Shown here piece after piece: positions 53,501 to 64,000 of a DNA stretch of 64,000 nucleotides. A model generated the notes under the pieces. The model saw nothing but the letters and a program-made list of their open reading frames with translations. It did no database searches and was not told where the DNA came from. Numbering within the stretch: position 1 is the first letter of the stretch; the number at the start of each line of letters is the position of its first letter. This DNA is from Solen grandis (lineage: Eukaryota > Mollusca > Bivalvia > Adapedonta > Solenidae). The stretch covers positions 67,363,013 through 67,427,012 of the forward strand of contig CM037784.1 in NCBI GenBank assembly GCA_021229015.1, given 5' to 3'. Position numbers and translations under genes: made by a program.

Positions 53501-56084
53501 CACGTTAACACTAAATATCTATCTTTCGATCATCATATCGGTCAGTCGGTACCTCCCCTTCTTCTTTCTGTCCCCCCTCTCTTTCTCTCTCTCTCTTTAG
53601 TTGTTCGTCCGTCTGTCACCAGAGTTTACATTCCATCGCAATATGTAGGTACAGCAGCAGTTTCAAAATGTAACATAAGTTTCGCGTGTGAGTCAGCGCT
53701 CAGGAATGTCAGACGGTTGATAAATGTGCGATCGTTTTCATGCAGCAGACGTTACTTTTCATACTTACCGCCAGATGCTGCGGTTTTCAGCATCCATATA
53801 TTTAACCTGCATATTGCCCCAGAGACAATGTCGTAATGCACCCAATCGTTCTTGTGAAGGAATGATCGAACTAGTCCTATTTTCAGCCAATCAAAACAAC
53901 TCTTCGGTTTACACCATCGCAGAACCTGTCGGAAAGGATGCAGTTGGTGATCACTTTATGTAATCAAATAATTAATGTCACCCTCGCCGCCTGATATAAT
54001 ACAGAAATGATATCGCATAGAAATTGCTACTATACATGTAGATTAAAATTAGGTCTTCTCCCAGTGATGCTATTTTGTTAGTTATATGGAAACGGATTTA
54101 CTTTCCGTCATTCTGGAAAAGGAACACTGTATTTTTTTATGTCATAAATTGAAGTTTTTAACAGACCTTGAAGTTCTAATATATTATTTTTTTTTTCTCT
54201 GAATTGGTTGTTAGATTCATACTATATAATTCGGTTAACAATTTGACATTACTTCTGTTCAAAATACCGTATTGTCATGTACATAGACGGAAAATACGAA
54301 AATGTTTGATTTATTTTCTCGATGCATCACTGCTTTGGCAGGGCGACAGGATGATAAAATAAGGCGTAAAAGTACATAAATTTAGAATGCCGAAAGACGA
54401 ACCATTTTCTTTGTTTTTTTCTTTGTACTTTTCATTGATTCCATTATTTTTCAGCTGCCGCTAACAAACCGAAAATACGACAAACATTTTAGCGATTCGT
54501 CATGGCAGACACACTATACTCTTAAAATATCTCTCTCTTTTTTTGTAAGACTTATTTATTAGCCAAGGATATACCAGGTCTATACATACCTTCTGTAAGG
54601 AAGTTTATCAATGTTCGTTGAGTTTGATAAATAAATCTTAGTCTGATGTCGAAGTACTTTTCGGCGAAAGCTGTACCTTTAGCTACTGTCCCAGATTTTT
54701 CACCGGATTTGACCAATCAGAAATGTTCAGAAATTAATTTCTAAACGCACCTGCTTAAAGGCAGTGTTCTCATTGGCTAATGGTCCAGATGGGTTTATTT
54801 ACTTTTCACACAAAAATTACTGGACATGAAAACTGGTGTCAAAATCAGAGATACAAACTGTTACTATGTAAACCGGAATTAAATACGATCTTATTTCTAT
54901 TGAGAACTGGGAGCTTGATTATAAAGAGTTTGCAAAAATGAAACTTTAAATTTTCTTGTTAAAAATGATCCGTGAGAAGAGGACTCCAGTAATTGGAAAA
55001 CAGATTGCAAAGCCATACAAGTTTCTTTAGAACGCTGGACATCCTGTCGGTTCAGTTACCATTACTATTATTTACGCTATTCATTTTTGATAAATTTCAT
55101 GTTTATGGGTATACAGTGGCACACAGGTGACATGGAAGATATCTTTATATCACATGCGCACGCTATTGCGACTGCGTGCGTACGCGTTGATCATCGCAAT
55201 TATCACGTTTGCACGCAGTAGCTATCGCGTTCACACGCAATAATTACTGCGATAGAAAAAAAACAACTCAAATGTCCCTTTTACACATTCTTTAGGTACA
55301 ACTTTAATTGACGCACAATAGTTAGACTGAGTTGATTAAGTACATGCTTAAACCACTGCGGTCTGTAAGCATTCTCTCGTTTTCCTCTGCAGTTTGGGGC
55401 AAAGTGGTATTAAGAAAATTAAATTTATAGCATTCGTTATCAATCGTTTCTATAGACATAACATCCTGATAATTGGCTTCTATTTACAAGCTTTTGTGTG
55501 ATTTTATATATACGTATTATTGGAGTGTAAACAAAGGAAGCATTGAACAAAATCAACAAAATGCATGTGGCTACATTCTGTGTCCCGCATAGCCAGCAAG
55601 TGCATTATCTTATGTTCATACTTTTAAATATAAAACTACGCACTGCGCAGCCGTACACCATTGTAACATAGGAGAAGGTAAATCTGCATTATCAGCAATT
55701 AACATTGAAGTTGTCTGTTTAAAGCTTAGAGCGTCTGTTAAAAATAAACAAGCACTTGAAATGCGTAGTAGCAGACAGTGTTGGGCCGTGAACTTCAGTG
55801 CCCTATCTCGCTGCGTAATGCCTTGTGTTTTTGCTTTCATTTATTTTATGTTTACTTTAACCCATGTGGATCTAAAAACGTACCACTGATGTATTTTGGT
55901 TGTTGAGGAAGCAAGCGCCAGCTAGCTATTATCCCTCTTTCCCTCTGCATTCTGACTTAATTTTCTTAATTATATTAACCAGACTCACATTCTGTTAACA
56001 AAACATAGCGCTGAGTTATACTTATATTGTTAAATTAGACAGAAAAACATTTCAGTAGACTTAATTTACGAAATATCCAAGTGT
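53501..56084. other. Non-coding, one CG-rich inverted cluster
   Basis: No gene recognised. At about 55150-55250 a cluster of GCGCACGC, TGCGTGCG, CGCGTT and GCAATAATTACTGCGAT forms several overlapping inverted repeats. Confidence 0.4.
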
Positions 56085-56086
56085 GT

Positions 56087-56327
56087 TGGTTCAATCCCCG
56101 GCCGCGACATACCAAAGTCGTAAAAACTCGTACTGGTATTGCTTAGTTCCAGGACTGGTTTGTTTGATGTCAGGATAATCCGTGACTGGGTGTGGTATCA
56201 TGCCACATGTCTACGGCGTGATACTGCAGTTTGGCAGCACTATATCTGTCTCAAATAGATATCGTCTCTAAATGACTGTTCAAATTATTGTCGGCGGGAC
56301 GCTAAACCCAACAAATAAACAAACAAG
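56087..56327 (+). repeat. SINE family 1, 5'-truncated
   Basis: Starts in the B box (GGTTCAATCCCCGGCCGCGA) and continues through CATGTCTACGGCGTGATACT to a GCTAAACCCAACAAAT tail. Confidence 0.8.
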
Positions 56328-57703
56328 TGCAAGACTAACAATATTCGTCAATGAATTTAAGATCTTAATGTATTAATTAGCGCTGAACGAGCCTCCTTAA
56401 TCTAACATGTTAATCTCCTGAATTTCTAAACTGAAGCATATCTTTTTTTTCTTAAGTATTAGAATTGATGGATTAAAGTGAACATGCTCGTATTTTTTAA
56501 TGCATTGAGTTGTTGCAGAGACTGATCTTCGCTGTTAAAAACGCAATTATACTATAATAATACTATTATCACATTTCCAAGTACCCAGTATTTCAGCGAT
56601 TGTCTCCCTTTACACTGAGTAGTATGACAGGGGAGGTCACTGCCGTGCATAAAGTACTTCTCTAACTCAAACCTAGTAATAAAAGAATGATATTTGAATT
56701 AAATTTAGTTAAAACTTATTTATTAAACATCGATTGGTAAACACGTTCCTGCAACGTACACTATTCCTGAGTTAGACCAGTACAAAGTCATGAGAAATCC
56801 TTGCTCCCAGCCTGGCTCGAACCCACAACCTTCGGACGTAAATATTTGGGTTTGAACCTGAGATCCGGTAGTTTTCGAGGATCCGGGGCCAGGTGAAATT
56901 CTACGGTTTTCATTTATTGATACAGTTTGGAGCTCCCAAGATGAAAATCTAATCACGTGTACTTTCTTCTATAGAATAGAATATTGAAACAACAGCCGAG
57001 AGACGTCTATTTTCTTCTATGACCATAAGCAAAACAAAAGAAAAAAAACAATCGCTCTACTAATTTCATACTTTTAATTTCATACTATTCCTACGTCTTT
57101 TTCATATTTTTTCAATTCCCCTCGCTCCTGCTTTTTCGTATCATTAATGGGTGTTTCTCCGTAAGCATAAACTACATCATACAATGTCTCCCAGTCATTT
57201 CAACCGAAATCATATAAAATACTGTGATTAAAGAATGCCAAAAGACTGTAACATTTCTTGGAACATACGCATTTATATTTATTTTATCTTGTTTACATTA
57301 CAACTTTACCTGTAATATTTCTTGAATTTGTCCTCGTTTTATTTATTTATTTATTTTTATTTTATTACCTGGTTCTTATCTTTTCGCTCAGTCTGTTTCC
57401 ACATACACATTTTAACCAGACAAAATCTTGAATATATACATCCACCTATTCATTTATGATGCAGACGGAGAATTCCTTCACTTCCTGGGAAGCTCTTGGA
57501 AGAGTCTCAATATACGCAGTCATATCTCAGCATATCTCAATATTTCTTCATGCTTGAGATATAATCTTACATCACTTGTAGGGCATACGTATATGCACAA
57601 AGAACTAAACTGTTAATTTGACCCGTGTCTCTCTCTCTTTCTCTCAGTCGATCTGTCTATTTATGTTAATGAATTGTTACGGACCGTTGTACATACTTAA
57701 AAT

Positions 57704-58021
57704 GCCGTCCCCGGTGGCCGAGCGGTAAGAGCATCCGCCTCGGGAGTGGGAGGTCGTGGGTTCGATCCCCGGCCGCGACATACCAAAGACGTAAAAATGG
57801 TACTGGTATAGCTCCCTTGCTTGGCGCTCAGCATATAAGAGTAGTTGCAGGACTGGTTGACCCAGTGTCAGAATAATGTGACTGGGTGTGGTATCATGCC
57901 ACATGTCTACGGCGTGATACTGCAGTGTGGCAGCACTCTATCTGTCTCAGAAGGCATCGTCTCCAAATGACTGAAATACTGTTGGTAGCATGTTAAACCC
58001 AACAAACAAACATACATACAT
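57704..58021 (+). repeat. SINE family 1, best copy in the window
   Basis: The tRNA-like head holds an A box (GGTGGCCGAGCGGTAAGAGC) and a B box (GTGGGTTCGATCCCCGGC). It is followed by a conserved body (GTGACTGGGTGTGGTATCAT, CATGTCTACGGCGTGATACT) and an AACAAACAAACATACATACA tail. At least seven further copies or fragments lie in the window. Layout agrees with tRNA-derived molluscan SINEs; the exact family was not checked. Not a functional tRNA gene. Confidence 0.85.
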
Positions 58022-58162
58022 AAAATAGTAGTGATGACTAGAACTATCACTGAAGGCGATTAATACCCACATATGCCGCTTTGACACAGAAAAAAACTAT
58101 TATTCTTTACACAGTTATCTTCTCTTATCTACTTATTGGTCTTGTAATGATAAACGGAGGAT

Positions 58163-58461
58163 AATTGTTTGTTTTGAGTGGATATGGAATATAGCTCATC
58201 GTGAAGTGATACAATTTAATATTTTCACGAGCGCACAGTAGTACCGGCACATCCTATATCACTCACACTTTCGGATATGGATTCTATCTCACTGATAGAC
58301 AGAGGATATTTGTTGTTTTGAGATCATAATTATGGAATCTATCTCACCTAGAAGCGATACAATTTTAATATTTTCACGAACTCGTTGTGCGCGTGAAAGT
58401 GATAAAATTTTATCACTTCGAGATGAGATATATACCATATCCTCTCAAAACAAACACAATT
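58163..58461. mobile_element. Foldback element, about 300 bp
   Basis: ATTGTTTGTTTTGAGTGGAT at the left and ATCCTCTCAAAACAAACACA at the right are inverted, continuing as GAAGTGATA/TATCACTTC. Internal ATTTTCACGA repeats occur. Confidence 0.6.
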
Positions 58462-59089
58462 TCTCTGAATAATGGAAGACATACAAAAGTAAAAATATTC
58501 CACCAAAGTTTTTTTTTCAATTTTTATCTAATTTTAGTTAACATTGAAGCCTATAGAAAATATGTATTTTCTGTGAATATGAAATACTGAATATGATTTA
58601 TGAGAAAAACTCATAGTAGAAAGATGCATTTTATGATTTTGTATCAACTTTCGTGAAAAAAATATAAACTTTACCATAGGAAAATGGCGAATTTTTTTAT
58701 TAACTCATGGCAACAAAATCATCAAGGGCAGATAATGAAAGAACTTCTGTCACTTGTAAAAACATGTCAGTTTGTCCCTAAGATTACCATTTTTTGACAC
58801 TTTAAAAGCTTATATACATGTGTAGTGTTAAGTTATATGCATGGCTTTGATGGAATAGATCGCTATTAGTATGGGAAGACCTTAAGTTTATAAGTAAGAA
58901 AAAAAAACTATATCACTCACACTGTTAGATATGTTCTTTATCTCACTGATAGAACACCGTATTCCATCATTTTGCGTGAAATAAAACACAGTATTTCATC
59001 AGCTAGCATACAATAAATAATTATCATGAATGTGAAGGCATTATCAACAACAGTTTCTAAACTTCGATTGTAGGAGGCGTCGTGATCCC

Positions 59090-59200
59090 ATAAGACCATT
59101 TCACCAGAGAATCGACAATATCTGGTTTTTGATTCGCTAATTTGAATTGACCAATCAGTGACTGGGGAAACATCTGAAACATATGTTTATTTCCCATTGA
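59090..59200. repeat. Dispersed repeat shared with 22660-22760
   Basis: Second copy of the segment with TTGACCAATCAGTGACTGGG and CATATGTTTATTTCCC. The rest of 58462-60593 shows no gene signature. Confidence 0.5.
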
Positions 59201-60593
59201 ACACATCGTCGAATACCCACGGCCGATCGATAGATCATCTATATTCCGTGGGATATTACGGTTGAATTTGGTCGTTTTAGGGTGTGTCAAATTACGCTAT
59301 TTCATTGGTCGCATATCTGCCCTGTTCTGTTCAATATTCTTTTAATCTTAACTAATCATGGAGCAATTATTATTTGTTAATCGGTTCAATCTTTATGTGG
59401 TGAAAACAATGATTTACACATTTTTTCAGTTCTTATGTGGAGAAAACAATGCATGATTTACACATTTTTTTTTAGAGTAAAGTAAATAATTCTGTTCAAG
59501 CAGCGCCTCAATCTGCCGACAGAGAAATATCCAAACAACCAAATAACTGCAGGATCATAAGAAGTTAAGTTAACTGTCGAACCTCTTTCTCCAGATCAGA
59601 GGATGGCGATTCTTTGGTATTTATGAGCAAAAATAAAGCTACAAAATCAACTATTATTGCGCCGTTTGATAGCTTGTGTAAAATAACTCCCCCGTAGCTT
59701 GAAGGAAGAACAGTAATTAATCTCCCCGACTACGCTGGGGCCCTAGTATCGCTCACAAGACACAATTCATACATTGTTGGCATGCCAGGATAATACCTAA
59801 CAGATTTCGGGTCCTAACGTAGCGGAAAACATTCGGGCGTTTCCGTCATGTGACCGAAACGGTCGGACGTTCCGTCAGGTGTCGGGCATTGTCATTTTTG
59901 ACCGGAAACCTATAGATATACTTAGAAACAAAAAAGTTCGGCCATTTGTTTTGCTGAAGCTTCTTGTAATTTCGTGCACCTAGTCACATAACACGTTTAA
60001 CCATCCATTTTCTTGTTCAGAACCATGTTTCTTGTCAAAGATCAAGACGTTTAAATTCTGCAATGTAACTGTCTACTTGCTTTTTTTTAAATCAATTTTA
60101 CAGACAGTGGTAAATATTTCTCCATGGGAAAACCTTTAGCTATGGGACACTCCATCAGCATTCTTACGAAAGCACTATTGTATTCCATGGCTTTAGATTT
60201 TGAAATCAAAAGATAAAATGCGACAGATGGCGTTTTGTAATTGACGGCAGTATACATTTGATTAATAATAAAAAAAAAGAAAGAAAAATAAATATACGGC
60301 TATACTTATGTTTCAAGTACACACTCACGGTTTCACTCATTCTACGTTTCCTTGGTAACTGATTAAACTTTCTCTCAGGTTATGCAGCAAGGTGCGGCAA
60401 AGTCTCGCTTGTTACCGTCTTTACGGAAACTCTCTCCGTTGACGAGGGTTGTTGGCTGATGCTGTAGTGACCCGAACTATGGGGAATTGTTTGTAGCGTA
60501 GATTAGTCGGAAATCGTGTTATTGACTTGTACTTTGTCAGGATTCTAGACAAATTGTTTTGCTGAAGTTTTGAAAGTAATCTGAGAAACCAAA

Positions 60594-60636
60594 ATGGGGA
60601 ATTTTCTGTCCAGGATATTTCGAGGCAGGCCGAAAG
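60594..60636 (+). CDS. Possible first coding exon, N-myristoylated protein
   Basis: The ATG at 60594 (context CAAAATGG) opens a 14-codon reading frame plus one base, up to the donor GTGAGG. The peptide MGNFLSRIFRGRPK has Gly2 and Ser6, the N-myristoyltransferase pattern MGxxxS, with basic residues for membrane binding. Small GTPases of the ARF/ARL type and several signalling adaptors start this way, but 14 residues are too few to assign a family. The preceding 200 bases are less AT-rich, as expected for a 5' UTR. The next exon was not found. Confidence 0.45.
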
Positions 60637-61506
60637 GTGAGGTTTACTTTCTAACGTGCTTTACCTTATTTAGTTTTATTTTAGATTCAATAATAATGTC
60701 CATTAAAAGTTTAATCATAAGAATGGCGGAGGATAAAATGCATATTAACTAGTGATTATGAGATATGGTAGGCAAAGAATATAATAAATGTTGAATATAA
60801 CTGATAATTAAAAATCTCTAAAAATAAGTAAGTATGATATGACTCCTAGATAATAATAATGAGAAATAGTATTATTATCATTACTACTAATAATAATAAT
60901 ATGGTAGCAAAAAAAATAAAAAAAAATAAAAAGAAATAACAGCTACTTCTGTAGCTCTTCAGTGGAACATCCACGAACAATTCCTATCCCTATTTCACAT
61001 GTTAAGTACTTTGTTTTACTTGTGACAAGAAGGAGTTTTAGCACGACTACTACTACTACTACTACCGTTATAATCATCACCGTTATAAAACTTCAGGTTA
61101 AATTTGTAAGATAACTAAATACCTTGTTTAAGAAAGATAAAAAAGACAGTTCGCGCAACCACGTGGTGCCACGTGACTCAGGATACATACATGCACGGTC
61201 AGCCCGTGCACCATGCGTAACACACCGGCTTGCTTACGTCACGTTGCTTTTCTTTTATACATAATGGCTTCTCTGAAAAGATAAAAAGGCAGATATTCAG
61301 TGAGTGACAGTATAAATATGCACTTTTTGAAATGTTTTGTTATTTCTGTTTGCGTCTTTTTTTGGATTACCTTATAACTTTAGCAGCCATTGCAAAAATA
61401 TGAGAGGGTTTCTTTCTGATCAGGTTTAACGTTGTTAGCATGTTTGTCTCTTTCTGAGCAATAAGTGCAGGCTGATCCCGATTAGTTCTTGCGCAAACAG
61501 CTTTGT

Positions 61507-61540
<34 letters not shown>

Positions 61541-61720
61541 GGGAGAGAGTGAGACCCTTCGATTACAACTTTCATTTAGTTGCTGAAATTGATTAAATGA
61601 CGGCCATGCAGGTATGAATAGTCGCCACGAAATGAAGCAGTTCTGCTCGAGTATCACATGCACTAGGTAAAATATGACTACAGAACTAGGCTGAGTCATA
61701 GAATAGTCATACGGCTCGAC
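60637..61720. other. Putative intron, with (GA)n(G)n at about 61507-61545
   Basis: Follows the possible first exon. AT-rich, with AAT/ATT runs near 60850-60900 and a GA/G microsatellite. The 145-residue open frame on the minus strand crosses the microsatellite and the SINE and is not a gene. Confidence 0.4.
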
Positions 61721-61963
61721 AGCGCGACGTCGTGGGTTTGATCCCCGGCAGCGACATACTAAAGTCGTAAAAAATGGTAAATGTACTTGTATAGCTCCCA
61801 GCATATAAGACGCCCGGTGTCAGGATAATGTGACTAGGTGTGGTATCATGCCGCATGTCTACGGCGTGATACTGCAGTATGGCAGCACTATATCCGTCTC
61901 AAGTAGACATCGTCTCAAAATGACTTAAATACTGTCGGTGGGACGTTTAGCCCAACAAGATAG
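61721..61963 (+). repeat. SINE family 1, partial head
   Basis: Contains GTCGTGGGTTTGATCCCCGG, TCTACGGCGTGATACTGCAG and GTGGGACGTTTAGCCCAACA. The A-box part of the head is missing. Confidence 0.75.
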
Positions 61964-62062
61964 TCATAGATATTGACTTGTCATCAACACCTATACATCA
62001 CGTTCTTTACAAAGATGTGACATATATTTGTATAGGGACAACCACCTGGAAGATGGTGATAT

Positions 62063-62099
<37 letters not shown>
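62063..62099. repeat. (GAT)n microsatellite
   Basis: About 12 GAT units. Confidence 0.9.
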
Positions 62100-62102
<3 letters not shown>

Positions 62103-62734
62103 CAGTAAACTATGTATCCAGGGTTCTATAGAATACACAATCTTAAGCTCGTGTTTGTTACCTGGTGCTCTTCAGACAAGTTCCCCAAGGAATTTCTGCG
62201 GCAAATCATAAAAACCAGTTTTTCTTGGATCCCTGCCAACGGATCTATGTATGCCTCGCATGCCTGTGCATTTTCCTCTTCTGTCTGCATGTTCCACATT
62301 CATGAAAAACCAAAGCAAACAAACGATGAAAGAGATAACTTTTCAACGCACTATTTACATAGAAAAAAAAATCCTTAAAGTTTATGCTTGATAAAGTTTA
62401 TATTTAAATCTAGCTTTAATACAACTGTTAATGAACTTTCGTATCAACATGTCTTTATATCCTGTAAGCTACCTTGGAACCTTCTTTTATAGATTTTGTG
62501 TGTTGTGTTTTCTTACGTCAGTAAGTAGATACCTGCGATTTTTGTACATCATCAGTAGAAACAAGATGTCATCCCAGAGGTGCGGTAGTCATATATATAA
62601 TGAAAATACCAGATCCTGTGCGAGGCTTCCAACAAACTACACGAAGTCGTAGCATAGCACGCAAAGGATGGATTGAAGGAATCGTATTTGTGATGCACCT
62701 TTTTGTAGTAGAGTTAACATGAAACGTGATTTTG

Positions 62735-63215
62735 GCGCCTTGGTTGCCTGTTCAAGGTGTTTTAATATATATTATGATATGGTTGTGGAGATAAGGCTTT
62801 GGTCGCCGTGGTTGCTTGTTCAGTGTGTTTCTATATATCGTGTTCTGGTTATGAAGATAGGACATTGGACGCATTAGGTGCTTGTTCAGGGCGTTTTTAA
62901 TACATAACATGATCTGGTTGTGGCGACAAGGCTTTGTACGCCCTCGTTGCTTGTTCAATGTGTTTCTAAAATAAATTATGATCATGTTGTGGACACTCTG
63001 ATTGTTTGTTCAGGGTGTTTTTGATGACATCATAATCTGGTTGTGGAGATGAGGCTCTTGACGCCCTGGTTGCTTGTTTAGAATGTTTATATTATATATC
63101 ATGATCTGTTTGTAAAGACTTTGGATGCCCTGGTTGCTTTCTCAATGTGTTTCTAATATATATCATGATCATAAAGGTGGGGCTTCGGACGCCTTGATTG
63201 CTTGCTCAAGCCTAT
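62735..63215. repeat. Degenerate minisatellite, unit about 68 bp, about seven copies
   Basis: Units carry GCCCTGGTTGCTTGTTCAG, then TGTGTTTCTAATATATATCA and TGATCTGGTTGTGGAGA. They start near 62743, 62812, 62879 and 62944 and continue to about 63210 with increasing variation. The minus strand stays open through several units (LNKQ...RPKPYLHNH) only because of unit length and composition. Confidence 0.75.
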
Positions 63216-63597
63216 CTGGATAGCGTCTCTCCTTCAGAGCTAGATACTGCTTGGTCTTGCATATGAAATGATTAGAGGCTTTTGTATAATATAAATATAT
63301 GTTGTTTCAAGCACTGACTTTCTGATGTATGCTCTAGAAACAAGTTTAACGTAGCGTTAGCCCTAGAGCAGCTTGTATAGGGCAGGTGTTTTGTGCTTAT
63401 TAAATAATGCAAGTTTTACAGCCAAATGTTCGAGAACGAAATCAAAAAAGTATCTGATGACTTTAACCTTAAGCAATTTTGGTAGATCTAATGCATCTTT
63501 CGTAAATCAATTCAAATTTAGAACCATGCGATATATTAAACGGTCGTCTGAAATTGAAATTTTGCATTAAAATGCGTGTGACATTTGAATTGAATTT

Positions 63598-64000
63598 ACA
63601 GTTTGTCCAACTTAATCGTCCAAGGAAAGGCTTGCATCTCGTTCAAAATTTGAAAAATAAATTGCATAAAGTCATCCGTGGGGTCTTGATATAGAGAAAA
63701 TATGAGTGGGGTCTTGATATAGAGAAAATATGAGTGTACCTGATTTTTGAACTAAATGGGGGGGGGGGGGGGTGATTACGTCATATTTGGCATGTAGCCT
63801 TAAAAAATTGTACCCAGTGATAGTGACTCTGAACCGTCACATGGACTGTCAATCAAACATGAGTTGGTTTAACAACACGAAGTAAAAGGTTAAGCTGTAT
63901 GGTGTACGTGACGAACTGTAAATATGTTATTTTTTTTTTTTAGATATTAAACTTAATGGATTTATCGCAGTGCTCCGCTTCGCGTCGCTTGCGATAATTC
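63598..64000. repeat. Dispersed repeat, second copy, cut by window edge
   Basis: Aligns with 38542-38930. It includes a 28-base direct duplication (GGGGTCTTGATATAGAGAAA unit) at about 63682-63737 and a G run. It ends near TTATCGCAGTGCTCCGCTTC / CTTGCGATAA, a hairpin-like terminus. Confidence 0.7.

Noticed and set aside
53414..53836. 140-residue plus-strand open frame
   Set aside because: Begins in CTAT/CTGT and CT repeats and has no recognisable domain.
57704..57780. Apparent tRNA gene (A and B boxes)
   Set aside because: The same head is followed by the same body and tail in several copies, so it is a SINE promoter region, not a tRNA gene.
61367..61804. 145-residue minus-strand open frame
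   Set aside because: Crosses a (GA)n(G)n microsatellite and a SINE head; no conserved motif.

Overview
The window looks like genomic DNA of a marine mollusc, most probably a bivalve. It is AT-rich and intron-rich, has one assembly gap (100 N at 26201-26300), and is full of short non-autonomous transposons, tRNA-derived SINEs and microsatellites. The organism call is inference from gene type and repeat style; no search was possible.

Region 1 (about 1.3-25.3 kb, minus strand) is the dominant gene: an exon-split, mannose-receptor-like protein made of tandem C-type lectin domains (CTLDs). Each exon was called from a splice acceptor, a splice donor, CTLD cysteines and reading-phase continuity with the next exon. 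In transcription order there are six CTLDs, named A-F here: A (about 25.3-23.2 kb, incomplete), B (21.1-18.8 kb, with a one-base frameshift in its last exon), C (17.9-14.5 kb), D (13.6-9.9 kb), a proline-rich linker exon (8.3 kb), E (7.9-6.0 kb), a threonine-rich linker exon (4.4 kb) and F (3.5-1.3 kb). The last exon ends with the start of a further CTLD, so the gene runs off the left edge. Only D and F carry the EPN + WND residues of calcium-dependent mannose-type binding; B, C and E lack EPN. No signal peptide, transmembrane exon or promoter was found. The 5' end lies between 25.3 and 28.4 kb, possibly in the gap.

Region 2 (28.4-32.9 kb, plus strand) holds two phase-compatible exons of a small RIIa-type (PKA regulatory-subunit dimerisation/docking-like) protein, divergent from the lectin gene. 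Its later exons were not identified.

Region 3 (33-60.5 kb) has no convincing host gene. It holds SINEs, a second copy of a 145-bp-repeat element, several foldback MITEs, simple repeats, and a roughly 3.0-kb candidate DNA transposon (42864-45858). That element has inverted termini, subterminal arrays of CCCATATGGG-type palindromes, and internal minus-strand coding-like exons.

Region 4 (60.6-64 kb) starts with a plausible first coding exon of an N-myristoylated protein (plus strand), followed by a SINE, a minisatellite of about 68 bp and a dispersed repeat cut by the right edge.

The genes do not form an operon-like unit. The working part of the window is the lectin gene; most of the rest is its introns and intergenic repeats.
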